Assembly: GCA_947628695.1 (NCBI GenBank) | Contig: CANRAV010000021.1 | Span: 1 to 32,520 of the forward strand | Direction: 5' to 3' | DNA length: 32,520 bases | DNA from: an uncultured Clostridia bacterium | GTDB lineage: Bacteria; Bacillota; Clostridia; Oscillospirales; CAG-382 | Shown here: piece after piece, positions 6,421-14,421 of the stretch | How the letters are laid out: each line of letters starts with the position of its first letter | How positions within the stretch are numbered: position 1 is the stretch's first letter | The notes under the pieces: generated by a model | What the model was told of the DNA's origin: nothing | Seen by the model: only the letters and a program-made list of their open reading frames with translations | Database searches by the model: none | Program-made: the position numbers and the translations under genes

Positions 6421-7434
6421 TTAGCCGATGTTTTCGGCGGTCTGCTGGCTCTCTAACGCCGCTTTGCGCATAGCGCCCTTGTACTGGAAGATAAAGCAGC
6501 CGAAGGCGATATATGCCACAGCAGAGCAGACGTTGGCGATGCTGCCGAGCACGTCATAGCTGAACGCAGTTACGGCGGTAAAGCCGCCTATGATGCAGGA
6601 TAAAACGGCGAGGTAGGAAGAAACCCTGTCGGAAATGACGCCGGTTGCTGCAGTAGTGCGCATTGTGTTTATCGTCTTGATAGCGCAAACGTAAAAGCTT
6701 ATAACAAGAGCCGCCACGACGGCAATCAGCACAAACAGTATAACGCCGACAATGCCTATCATGCTTTTGGTCGCTTCAATGTCAAGATCAAGCTCCGCAA
6801 ACAAATCCGCAAGGGATGCCCCGGCGCCGCTTAATACCGCAAATAACAAAACGGCGAGGAGAACCGCCAATGCAAGGCCTATGCAGAAAAAGACAAGCGT
6901 GATAACCTGTATCACCTTTATAAGGGTAAATCCGCCGGTCTTTGCATAGCTGCTTCTGCGGTTCATGCAGTTTGCGAAAATCATCCAAAGCCCCGCAGCC
7001 GTGAGGATGGCGGGCAGGTTGGATATAAGCGCGCTTAAGATGCCCGTCGAATGCATGTTGTTTATATAGTCGTAGACCTGCTGAGTTATGCCCATTTCGT
7101 CCGTAAGGTCTTCCAGGTCGCCGACCACGCCATTTAGATATTCGATGCTGCCGGAAACGCCGGTTACGGCAGAAATAACAGCAAAGAACATAGAAGCGGT
7201 AAACGCAATGATGGCGACAAGCGCCACGGGAGACGTGCAGACGCGCCTGAGCACCTCTACACCGCGAGGAACCGTAGGCTGCGAATAGACGCCGCCTTGC
7301 TGCGGTGCTTCGTACTGCGTGTCAGTCTGCGAAGCGTTGTATTGCGCGTCGGACGGCGGCAAACCGGCACCGCAGTTGTTGCAGAATGCAGCGTTGTCTT
7401 CAAGCTGCATGCCGCATTTCGGGCAAATTTTCAT
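6421..7434 (-). CDS. Zinc-ribbon multi-pass membrane protein, unknown function
   Basis: The 337-residue protein opens with a zinc-ribbon, CPKCG at residues 4-8 and CNNCG at 18-22. A Gln/Pro-rich linker follows to about residue 60, then about five or six hydrophobic segments (for example VALVAIIAFTASMFFAVISAV, and a very long one near 170-205). This zinc-ribbon plus membrane layout is common in Bacillota and is annotated only as such. GAAGGAG precedes the ATG closely, and a promoter with a 17-base spacer lies at 7575-7603. It is transcribed alone. The ribbon could mediate protein contacts in the cytoplasm; I cannot assign a role. Confidence 0.85.
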   Translation of the reverse strand: MKICPKCGMQLEDNAAFCNNCGAGLPPSDAQYNASQTDTQYEAPQQGGVYSQPTVPRGVEVLRRVCTSPVALVAIIAFTASMFFAVISAVTGVSGSIEYLNGVVGDLEDLTDEMGITQQVYDYINNMHSTGILSALISNLPAILTAAGLWMIFANCMNRRSSYAKTGGFTLIKVIQVITLVFFCIGLALAVLLAVLLFAVLSGAGASLADLFAELDLDIEATKSMIGIVGVILFVLIAVVAALVISFYVCAIKTINTMRTTAATGVISDRVSSYLAVLSCIIGGFTAVTAFSYDVLGSIANVCSAVAYIAFGCFIFQYKGAMRKAALESQQTAENIG

Positions 7435-7574
7435 GTTTGTAATTCTCCTTCCACATATTTAAGTGTATGTTTAACGCGCCGAAAGCAGGCTCCGTTTAAA
7501 CCGCCGTAAAGAGCTGCCCGAAGGGGGCAGGCACGCATGACCCAGCATTACAAAAAGCAAAATGCACCGTACTT

Positions 7575-7603
7575 ATTATTGCATTATTTTTGGAATTTGT
7601 CAA
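7575..7603 (-). promoter_or_regulatory. Promoter of the zinc-ribbon membrane gene
   Basis: Minus-strand TTGACA (7598-7603) and AATAAT (7575-7580) are 17 bases apart in an AT-rich gap. The -10 lacks the consensus first T. Confidence 0.6.
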
Positions 7604-7636
7604 TAGTTTGTAAAGAAATAATGACAAATTTTGCGC

Positions 7637-7655
7637 AAAAACGGCACCGTTTTTT
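7637..7655 (-). terminator. Terminator of the CCA-enzyme/lipoprotein operon
   Basis: AAAAACGG and CCGTTTTT form an 8-bp stem just after the lipoprotein stop codon at 7664. The T-run lies in the stem itself, so it may work in both directions. Confidence 0.65.
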
Positions 7656-7663
7656 ATCACGCG

Positions 7664-8653
7664 CTACGCGAGATTTTTAAGCTCTGTCGGGTTTGCCCAG
7701 GTGCCGGCGTTCTTCTTTGCCGCATAGTCGCGCAGTATCTCCATCCAAGCGTTGTAGGCGTTGGAGTTAAGGTGGCAGGCGACGTCCGCCCCCACGTCGC
7801 TGCAGAACTCCGTCCCCAGGCAGTTGTCCGCGTCGAGAAGCACTTCCCCCACCTCTATAAAGTCAAGCCCCTTTGCGTTGCAGTAGTCAAGCACCTTGCG
7901 GTTAAGCTCGTTTACATTGCGGTTATTAAGCTTCTGCATACCGTTTGAATTCTTGTGCAGATAGGTGTTGCCCATCACGACGACCGCCGTTTCCGGGAAG
8001 CTTTGCTTTAAGTCCTCGACAAGCTCTGTAAACAGCGTGTAGGTTTCGGCAATGCCGGTTGCGCCGTCCTTGTACAGCGCTATGTCGTTGAGCGCCATAA
8101 GTGACAGGTACACGGTTTTTGCTCCAAGCTTTTCAACCGCCTGCTTTATGTTCATGTTCTCGCCCATAAGGACGGGAAGCGCGCAGTCCTCGTCGGTCGG
8201 GTTCTGGTGCTTGTTGTTGTAAAAGCTGAAGCTTGCGGCCGCAAAAAACTGAGAGTTGCCGAGAAGGTCGGGAACTATCGCGCGGTTGGAGGTGACATAG
8301 TTTTTAAAGTGCAGCATGACCGAGTTGCCCACAAACACGGAATCGTTGAAGAAAATGTCGTCCACGTCTGCGGTAAGCTTCATATTGGAGTAGTAAGTTA
8401 CGCGCTCGTCATATCCCTCCGGGTAAACGGGTGCGTACACGGGGTCCGCAGAGGAAGGCTCTTCCTCCGTTGACGACGGTTCGGGCGCGACGGAAGGCGC
8501 CTCTTCGCTGCTTTCCACAGCCTCCGCACTGCTTTCGGCAGGCTTTGACGGGCTTTCCACGCTTATCCCGTCAAGGTTTTCTATCGAGACGCAGGCCGCA
8601 AAAAGCCCCGCCATAAGGCATAGACACAGGGTAAACGCTGTTATCTTTTTCAT
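7664..8653 (-). CDS. SGNH/GDSL hydrolase-like lipoprotein with altered motifs
   Basis: The 329-residue protein has a lipoprotein-like signal ending FAAC (Cys21), then a Ser/Glu/Pro-rich linker to about residue 70 and an SGNH-like domain. Block I reads VFVGNSV (residues 107-112), keeping the Ser but with Asn for the usual Asp of GDS. ALND (187-190) fits block III. CHLNSNAYNAW (from 293) fits block V, with the His at 294, but the Asp sits four rather than three residues before it. It may be an extracellular esterase, acetyl-xylan or cell-wall deacetylase, or a non-catalytic relative. I prefer the ATG at 8653, eight bases after GGAG, over 8659, which overlaps the CCA-enzyme stop. Cotranscription with that gene is likely. 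Confidence 0.78.
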   Translation of the reverse strand: MKKITAFTLCLCLMAGLFAACVSIENLDGISVESPSKPAESSAEAVESSEEAPSVAPEPSSTEEEPSSADPVYAPVYPEGYDERVTYYSNMKLTADVDDIFFNDSVFVGNSVMLHFKNYVTSNRAIVPDLLGNSQFFAAASFSFYNNKHQNPTDEDCALPVLMGENMNIKQAVEKLGAKTVYLSLMALNDIALYKDGATGIAETYTLFTELVEDLKQSFPETAVVVMGNTYLHKNSNGMQKLNNRNVNELNRKVLDYCNAKGLDFIEVGEVLLDADNCLGTEFCSDVGADVACHLNSNAYNAWMEILRDYAAKKNAGTWANPTELKNLA

Positions 8654-8655
8654 AT

Positions 8656-9846
8656 TCATTCTCCGTTCTTCAGTTTTTGCGCCTCTCTCAGAAGCGCTTC
8701 TTTTTCGTTGGGGAAGCCTTCAAAGGTCAACAGAAAAAGATGTCTTTGCACCCTTCCCGTCTCTTCCCCGCAGATGCCTGCGGCTTTAAGGTCGTTCCCG
8801 CTTACGGCAAGCTGCGGCAGGCTGCACGGTATTCCCCCGCTTTGAAGGCCGCAAAGTGCTTTGTGTGCACCGCTCCACACAGGCCGCTTCAGCGCCTCTG
8901 CCGCGGCAAGCATATCCGCAAAGGCCGCCGCGCCGTATTTAAGCGCCGCCTGTGCCGCGCTGCCCGCGTCCTCAAGCGCGCCGCAGTACAGCGCCTCCTT
9001 CGCGGCAATGCCAAGGCGAAGGCTATGCCTGTCCGCCTTCAGCCCCTTCAGAAGGCTTTCCGCTTCCGTTCCGCCGTAAAGGGCGGCAAAAAGCGGCAGC
9101 CTGAACGTCTCGCTTACCGCCTCTAAAGCGCGGAAGTCGCCGGACGGTGACGCAGGGCGGCCGAAGCGCGGCGCGAAGACGGGCAGATATTCCGCACAAA
9201 GCCCCGCACTGCCGGGGAGGGCGAAAAGCGCGCGAAGCTCCGTAGCTATGCGCTCCGCCGATATATCGCGCAGTCCTTCTGCCGTGTCAAGCATAGCGGC
9301 CGAGGTCTTTTCCTCTATAACAAAGCCAAGCTTTGCGGCGAAGCGCAGTGCGCGAAGGATGCGCAGCGCGTCTTCCCGAAAGCGCCGTTCGGCGTCGCCT
9401 ACGCAGCGTATCACACCAGCTTTAAGGTCGCTTTGCCCGCCGTAAAAGTCCAAAAGCCCGCGAGAGGGGCTGTAAAACATGGCGTTCACGGTAAAATCGC
9501 GCCTTGCGGCGTCCTCGCGCGCAGAGCGCGAAAAGGCGACCGATGAGGGGCGTCGGCGGTCGTCGTATGCGCCGTCCTTCCGGAAGGTGGTTATCTCCAG
9601 CCAAAGCCCGCCGTTCTGCACCGCAACGGTGCCGTGCTTTGCACCCGTAAAGAGAAGCTTTTTGTCCGCAAAAAGCGCGGAGACCTCCTCCGGCTCGGCG
9701 GACGACGCAAGGTCAAAGTCCGTAGGGACCTTGCCAAGCAGCATATCCCTGACGCAGCCGCCGACAAAATACGCCTCGTACCCGGCCTCTTCAAGCCGGC
9801 AAAGCACCTCAGTCGCCGCCTGCGGGAAGTCTATACCCCGTCCCAT
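8656..9846 (-). CDS. CCA tRNA nucleotidyltransferase / poly(A) polymerase family
   Basis: The 396-residue class II nucleotidyltransferase shows the GG (29-30) and CVRD motif, the metal-binding Asp pair in PTDFDLA (Asp43, Asp45), RRDFTVNA (115-122), the motif D-like REDALRILRALRFA (157-170) and a helical C-terminal half. These fit CCA-adding enzymes, which add or repair the 3' CCA of tRNA. Clostridia often carry CC- and A-adding variants, which I cannot separate by eye. The C-terminal half, after residue 220, is Ala-rich and more diverged. Its start overlaps the upstream 132-residue gene by 16 bases and its end abuts or overlaps the lipoprotein gene, implying one operon. Confidence 0.92.
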   Translation of the reverse strand: MGRGIDFPQAATEVLCRLEEAGYEAYFVGGCVRDMLLGKVPTDFDLASSAEPEEVSALFADKKLLFTGAKHGTVAVQNGGLWLEITTFRKDGAYDDRRRPSSVAFSRSAREDAARRDFTVNAMFYSPSRGLLDFYGGQSDLKAGVIRCVGDAERRFREDALRILRALRFAAKLGFVIEEKTSAAMLDTAEGLRDISAERIATELRALFALPGSAGLCAEYLPVFAPRFGRPASPSGDFRALEAVSETFRLPLFAALYGGTEAESLLKGLKADRHSLRLGIAAKEALYCGALEDAGSAAQAALKYGAAAFADMLAAAEALKRPVWSGAHKALCGLQSGGIPCSLPQLAVSGNDLKAAGICGEETGRVQRHLFLLTFEGFPNEKEALLREAQKLKNGE

Positions 9847-10229
9847 TTCAAAAGCAGCTCCACTTCAAGAAACACCCTGCCGCCGTCTCCGGCGAAGCGG
9901 GCGGAAAAGCCCTCCGCAACCGTCTCCCACTCCTCTGTAATGCCGCTTACATCCACGCACACAAGCGGGCAGCGGAAGGTGTAAAGCTGCGTACCGGGGC
10001 GCGTGCCGGGGTAGGACCAGAGTGACTCGCACTTTTCAGCGTCAACGCCGATTTTTGCAAAGAATACGCGCTTTTCGGCGTCAAAGTTCGCCACGCGTTC
10101 AAGGAAGCTGCGGCAAAGAGGGCACTGGCAGCCTTGGCGTATGTACGGAAGGCGCGCGTACATCTCCCGCGTTTTTTCCGCGTCTACGTCCGCCCTTGCA
10201 CCTGCAAGAGTCAGTATCACTGCCCTCAC
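9831..10229 (-). CDS. Unknown small Cys-containing protein
   Basis: I do not recognise this 132-residue protein. It has a compact CQCPLC cluster near residues 34-39, with further Cys near 67 and 86-90 (RCPLVCVDV), so metal binding is possible. It then has a predicted beta-rich C-terminal half ending VFLEVELLLKWDGV. There is no signal peptide or membrane helix. The first start is a GTG at 10229; a GTG at 10220 has a better-spaced GGTGAGGG upstream and may be the true start. Its 16-base overlap with the tRNA nucleotidyltransferase gene, and coding-like composition, support it being real and cotranscribed. It leads the operon, but I see no clear promoter. Confidence 0.7.
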   Translation of the reverse strand: MRAVILTLAGARADVDAEKTREMYARLPYIRQGCQCPLCRSFLERVANFDAEKRVFFAKIGVDAEKCESLWSYPGTRPGTQLYTFRCPLVCVDVSGITEEWETVAEGFSARFAGDGGRVFLEVELLLKWDGV

Positions 10230-10285
10230 CCCCTCTTCTTTCTAATTTTAGCACTTTTCTTTGTATTATGCAACATTATTTTGTA

Positions 10286-10314
10286 TTGACTTTTCCGTAA
10301 AAAGCTGATACAAT
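10286..10314 (+). promoter_or_regulatory. Promoter of the dockerin phosphatase
   Basis: TTGACT (10286-10291) and TACAAT (10309-10314) are 17 bases apart. AAGGAGG (10327-10333) lies seven bases before the ATG. Confidence 0.82.
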
Positions 10315-10340
10315 GAAGTAAATAAAAAGGAGGTTGAATC

Positions 10341-11918
10341 ATGAAAAGGACTATTTCCCTTATTCTCTGTACGGTAATGGCCTTAGGGCTTGCCGTCGTA
10401 CCCGTTTCGACGCCTGTCTTTGCCGCAAGCGAGAACATAGGTATTATCGGCGCCAATCCCGGCGAAGACTGCAACACCCAAATGGGCATATTCTGGCACT
10501 CCAAGCCCGAATGCACAGAGTGCTTTATCGAGTACAAGGAAGCCTCAAGCGAAGGCTGGGACGGTGCGCAGAAGGTTGTAGGCACCTACAGCGACACCGA
10601 TTATCAGGCGTTCCTGAGAACCGGCTATGCTAAGGGGGAGCTCGGCGTTTTCAAAGAGGAAGACAAATACCTCAACTACAGGGTCGACCTTAAGCACCTC
10701 ACACCGGCGACCGACTACAAATACCGCATTGGCGACGGGCTTGGCGGTTATTCCGACGAGCACTACTTTACCACCTCCGGCGCGGACGAGTACAGCTTTG
10801 TTTGGATAAGCGACTTCCATTATGTTCCCGGGTCCGACAGCAGGATTGTTGCAGCTTCCAACGCGTTTGAGTACTGCGCTTCGCAGGCGAAGTACGACCT
10901 TGACTTTGTGTTCAGCACCGGTGACACGGGCGCATTCGGCGGCGGTTACTTTATTTGGAAGACCATCTATGAACAGAGGTTTGCAAGCGAGTACATGTAC
11001 GTCGACCTGCTCGGCAACCACGACTATTTGCCCTCAAACAAAAACACCGGCAACAGCATTGCCTACTTCCAGAACGTGCACAACAACCCGGAGAACTGCT
11101 TCCTCGGCAACAGCACGGAGCCTTATGAACCCGGCGTTGTTTACTACTTCCTCTACAACGACATCCTTTGGTTCGTGTTCAACAACGAGACCATGGGCGC
11201 CACCGTCCGCGAACAGATACAGGACTGGGCGGGCAAGGTTATAGAGAGCATGGAGGGCAAGTACCGCTACATCTTCCTTTCCGAGCATTATCAGTGGTTC
11301 AACGGCAACACCGGCTCCGCCAGCCACTACAGCAACTGGAGCGACTTTTGCGACAAGTACGGCGTGGACGTGTGCTTCGCCGCAAACAACCACGTCTATG
11401 CGAGGACGCACAGGATATATGAGGGCAAGGTAGTTCCCGACGACAGCGACGTCGGCACCTACTACATCCAGGCGCCCAATTCAGACTGCGACCGCGGCAA
11501 CACCGACACGTTCTACGATCCGCCCAGAAATAACGCAGACCTGCTTGCAAAGACCTACAAGAACACGTCTAACCCGGCAAGGACGCACGGCGCTTCCGTT
11601 ATAGACGTTGACGAAAACGGCCTTACGCTTCACCTTTACGCTTCCGAGACCGGCAGTGCGACAGTCACCGACTTTAAAGAGAAGGACAGCGTGTTCATCT
11701 CCGCAAAGCGTGACAAGATCACAAGGGAGCCGGAGCCCGACGGCGACGTGAACTTCGACTTTGTGACCGACAACCTGGATGCTGTCCTTGTGCTTAAGGC
11801 GGAGGCCGGGCTTGAGCTGCCCGAAGGCTGCGACCTCTACTGGGCCGACATGGACAAAAGCGGCACGACCGACAACATCGACGCTGTTGCGATTTTGAAG
11901 ATTGACGCAGGGCTTTAA
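10341..11918 (+). CDS. Secreted metallophosphoesterase with C-terminal type I dockerin
   Basis: The 525-residue protein has a signal peptide (MKRT, a hydrophobic core, then a likely cut near VFAAS). A fibronectin-like N-domain as in purple acid phosphatases follows (about 33-145), then a calcineurin-like phosphoesterase core: SDFHY (Asp near 157), STGDTG (near 193), GNHD (near 225), and SEHYQW (near 314). The last motif, usually GHVHAYER, reads NNHVYART near 350, so the first His is replaced while the second is kept. Residues about 466-525 form a type I dockerin with two calcium loops, DVNFDFVTDNLD and DMDKSGTTDNID. The dockerin implies anchoring to a cohesin scaffold; none is in this window. 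It is a single-gene transcript. Substrate unknown; a phosphomonoesterase or phosphodiesterase is likely. Confidence 0.9.
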   Translation: MKRTISLILCTVMALGLAVVPVSTPVFAASENIGIIGANPGEDCNTQMGIFWHSKPECTECFIEYKEASSEGWDGAQKVVGTYSDTDYQAFLRTGYAKGELGVFKEEDKYLNYRVDLKHLTPATDYKYRIGDGLGGYSDEHYFTTSGADEYSFVWISDFHYVPGSDSRIVAASNAFEYCASQAKYDLDFVFSTGDTGAFGGGYFIWKTIYEQRFASEYMYVDLLGNHDYLPSNKNTGNSIAYFQNVHNNPENCFLGNSTEPYEPGVVYYFLYNDILWFVFNNETMGATVREQIQDWAGKVIESMEGKYRYIFLSEHYQWFNGNTGSASHYSNWSDFCDKYGVDVCFAANNHVYARTHRIYEGKVVPDDSDVGTYYIQAPNSDCDRGNTDTFYDPPRNNADLLAKTYKNTSNPARTHGASVIDVDENGLTLHLYASETGSATVTDFKEKDSVFISAKRDKITREPEPDGDVNFDFVTDNLDAVLVLKAEAGLELPEGCDLYWADMDKSGTTDNIDAVAILKIDAGL

Positions 11919-11941
11919 GCAAAAAAACGCATATATGCAAA

Positions 11942-11983
11942 TCTCCCCGGAAGGCTTAAACGCCTTCCGGGGAGACTTTTTTT
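11942..11983 (+). terminator. Strong terminator of the dockerin phosphatase
   Basis: A perfect 14-bp stem (11942-11955 with 11962-11975) around loop TTAAAC is followed by C and seven T. It stands between convergent genes; the minus-strand side has only a weak T-run. Confidence 0.93.
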
Positions 11984-11988
11984 AAGAT

Positions 11989-13104
11989 TTAAAGCTGCTC
12001 TGTGTAAATGTAGTAGCCTACGCGATTGGAGCTGTCCGTAACCGCGCCCATGTTTTCGCTTTCCATGTCGCTGACGTAACAGATGTGCTTTAAGGGGTCG
12101 CGCTTTGCCTGTTCAAACTCTGAAATATCGCGCTCGTTAAAGATGAACCTTATTGTCGCCTTTTCGGCGCCGTGCTCGGGCGTAAGGTCGGGCGCCCTTC
12201 CGCAGGCCGTGTCTATGACGGCGCGAACAAAGTCGATGCCGGTGGAGAGGTACACAAGGTCGCTTCCGATGCAGTCGCCGCCCATGCGCGCGCCTATTTC
12301 GATGATGCGCATGTTCCCGTCCGCGTCAAGCTTAAACTCCGTATGCGAAGCGCCGACACGTATGTTAAGCGCGTCAAGCGCCTTGAAGACGTCGCGCTTT
12401 ATGCCTTCCGCATACCTTTCCGGTATGTCTGAGGGCTGCACGTGTCCCGTCTCTATAAAGTGCGGTGCGCCCGTGGTGTATTTCTTCGTAAACGCAAGGA
12501 AGCTGTGCTTTCCGCCGTAAGAGATACACTCGCAGCTGTATTCGTCGCCCTCGATGAACTCCTCTATAACCGCGCACTTCTCAAAGGAGTGGGCGACGGA
12601 GGCGTGAACGGCGTCCGCAATTTCTTCAAAGCACGCGACCTTTGTTATTCCTCTGCTGCCGCTCCTGTCCGTGGGCTTTACTATAAGCGGGAATCGGAAG
12701 CCCGCAAGCGCCTCCCTGCACGGAGGGGCCGAAACCTTTAAAAACTTTGGCACCGGCACGCCTGCCGCCGCAAAAGCGCCGCGCATGGCGTACTTGTTTG
12801 TGCATATAACGCTGTCCTTGTAAGCGTTGCCGCTTAGGTGAAGCGCCTCCGCAACGTAGTTTACGGTTATCACCGCAAGGTCCGAAGCTATGGAGGCTAT
12901 CCCGCAGGGCTTTATCTTACGGCACTCTTCAAGGATTTTTTCTTTTTCCGTTATGCTTATGGGGTAGAAGACGTCTGCGGTCTTCTCGCCGATGTCGCCG
13001 CACTCCCAGGCGAAAACGTGGGTGCGAAGACCCATTTCCTTGGCTTTAAGTATCAGCCTGTTCTGGAAGCTGTTGGCGCCTATTATAACAAAATTTTCCA
13101 TCAT
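11989..13104 (-). CDS. ATP-grasp carboxylate-amine ligase
   Basis: The 371-residue protein has a Rossmann-like N-terminus (FVIIGANSFQNRLILKAKEMG) and an ATP-grasp fold. ATP-binding signs are the PLIVKPTDRSGSRGITKV loop near residues 137-154 and CAVIEEFIEGDEYSCE near 174-189. The metal-binding end is FKLDADGNMRIIEIGARMGGD near 255-275, with the typical Glu and Asn/Arg region. Such enzymes join a carboxylate to an amine via an acyl-phosphate. The start overlaps the stop of the aminotransferase gene by four bases (13101-13104). This coupling suggests it acts on the amino sugar made by that enzyme, for example adding an amino acid; that is inference. An alternative ATG lies three bases in. Confidence 0.85.
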   Translation of the reverse strand: MMENFVIIGANSFQNRLILKAKEMGLRTHVFAWECGDIGEKTADVFYPISITEKEKILEECRKIKPCGIASIASDLAVITVNYVAEALHLSGNAYKDSVICTNKYAMRGAFAAAGVPVPKFLKVSAPPCREALAGFRFPLIVKPTDRSGSRGITKVACFEEIADAVHASVAHSFEKCAVIEEFIEGDEYSCECISYGGKHSFLAFTKKYTTGAPHFIETGHVQPSDIPERYAEGIKRDVFKALDALNIRVGASHTEFKLDADGNMRIIEIGARMGGDCIGSDLVYLSTGIDFVRAVIDTACGRAPDLTPEHGAEKATIRFIFNERDISEFEQAKRDPLKHICYVSDMESENMGAVTDSSNRVGYYIYTEQL

Positions 13105-14234
13105 TCACCGTAAAACTCTTTCACTGCGGATATAACCGTGTCGACCTCTTCCGCCTTAAGCCCGTAAAACATGGGAAGGCGAAGCAGCCTTTCGCTTTCC
13201 GCCGTGGTGTTGACGTCCTCACCGTCAAACCTGCCGAAGCGGAGCCCTGCGGGAGATGTGTGCAGCGGGATGTAGTGGAAAACGCTGTAAACGCCCTTTT
13301 CGCGAAGGAAGGAGATAAGCGCGCTCCTCTCCCTAAGGTCGGCAGCCTTGATGTAGAACATGTGCCCGTTGTGCACGCATTCCGCGGGGATGTAGGGAAG
13401 CTCTATATGTCCCTTCTCCTGCAGAGGAAGAAGCCCCGCACGGTACCTGTTCCAGGAAGATACGCGGTTTTCGTTGATCTTGTCCGCTATCTCAAGCTGT
13501 GCGTAAAGGTAGGCTGCGTTCATGTCGCTTGGCAGATAGGAAGAGCCGTAGTCAACCCAGGTATACTTGTCCACCTGGCCGCGGAAGAAGCGGCTTCTGT
13601 CCGTGCCCTTTTCGCGGATTATCTCCGCCTTTTCGGCGTCCTCCGTGTCGGTGTTTATAAGGAGAGCGCCGCCTTCGCCCATGCTGTAGTTCTTCGTCTC
13701 GTGGAAGCTGTAGCAGCCGTAGTCGCCAAGGGTGCCAAGCATTCTGCCCTTATAGGTGGCCATCATGCCCTGCGCGGCATCCTCCACGACAAGCAGGCCG
13801 TATTCCTTCGCTATCGCATTGATGGTGTCCATCTCGCAGGCTACGCCGGCGTAGTGAACGGGCACTATCGCCTTGGTCTTCCCCGTTATTGCCCTTTCTA
13901 TAAGCTTCTCGTCAAGGTTCATGGTGTCTTTCCTGATGTCCACAAACACCACCTTCGCCCCGCGCTGAACGAACGCGTCCGCAGTCGAAACAAAGGTGAA
14001 CGAGGGCATTATGACCTCGTCGCCGGGTTCTATCCCGCAGAGAAGCGCCGCCATCTCCAGCGCGTGAGTGCAGGAGGTTGTAAGCAGTGCCCTCTTAGCG
14101 CCGGTGTTTTCCTCCAGCCAGGCGCTGCACTTTTTTGTAAAGGCGCCGTCGCCGCATATTTTGCCGTTTGCTATTGCCTGTGCCATATACTCGGTCTCTT
14201 TGCCGGTAAAGGGCGGTCTGTTAAAGGAAAGCAT
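13101..14234 (-). CDS. wecE: DegT/DnrJ aminotransferase, WecE/RffA type
   Basis: The 377-residue PLP enzyme closely fits WecE/RffA, which makes dTDP-4-amino-4,6-dideoxygalactose (dTDP-Fuc4N) from the 4-keto sugar with glutamate. Evidence is the opening FNRPPFTGKETEYM, SCTHALEMAALL, EVIMPSFTFVSTADAFV, VEDAAQG, the PLP Lys at residue 181 in HETKNYSMGEGGAL, and the distinctive RSRFFRGQVDKYTWVD and GSSYLPSDMNAAYL stretches. The length matches. I start at the ATG at 14234, with GGAGGA just upstream; the longest frame extends into the leader. It heads a two-gene operon with the ATP-grasp ligase. No other sugar-nucleotide gene is nearby, so the substrate must come from elsewhere. Confidence 0.92.
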   Translation of the reverse strand: MLSFNRPPFTGKETEYMAQAIANGKICGDGAFTKKCSAWLEENTGAKRALLTTSCTHALEMAALLCGIEPGDEVIMPSFTFVSTADAFVQRGAKVVFVDIRKDTMNLDEKLIERAITGKTKAIVPVHYAGVACEMDTINAIAKEYGLLVVEDAAQGMMATYKGRMLGTLGDYGCYSFHETKNYSMGEGGALLINTDTEDAEKAEIIREKGTDRSRFFRGQVDKYTWVDYGSSYLPSDMNAAYLYAQLEIADKINENRVSSWNRYRAGLLPLQEKGHIELPYIPAECVHNGHMFYIKAADLRERSALISFLREKGVYSVFHYIPLHTSPAGLRFGRFDGEDVNTTAESERLLRLPMFYGLKAEEVDTVISAVKEFYGE

Positions 14235-14302
14235 ATATCTGTCCTCCGTTAAAAGCTGTAATATGCTGAAAATTGTCATAGGTACACAAACTAATCTAAC
14301 TC

Positions 14303-14331
14303 ATATTAGCACATTTGCATTCCGTTTTCAA
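14303..14331 (-). promoter_or_regulatory. Promoter of wecE-ATP-grasp operon
   Basis: Minus-strand TTGAAA (14326-14331) and TAATAT (14303-14308) are 17 bases apart. The leader to the ATG is about 60 bases. Confidence 0.65.
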
Positions 14332-14421
14332 GGGGGTGAAGCATTATTACGCGACTTTTTGAATACATTTTATATTAGCGCACACTTTAAAAGCTGCTGC
14401 TTTTTGGGGGTGGAAGACTTC

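Noticed and set aside
10341-11918. Evidence for a cellulosome locus
   Set aside because: Only one dockerin is present; no cohesin, scaffoldin or secreted polysaccharide hydrolase lies in the window. The GH13 enzyme lacks a signal peptide.
13260-14252. Plus-strand open frame (330 codons) opposite wecE
   Set aside because: wecE has its PLP lysine and family motifs; the opposite frame has no domain, promoter or ribosome binding site.
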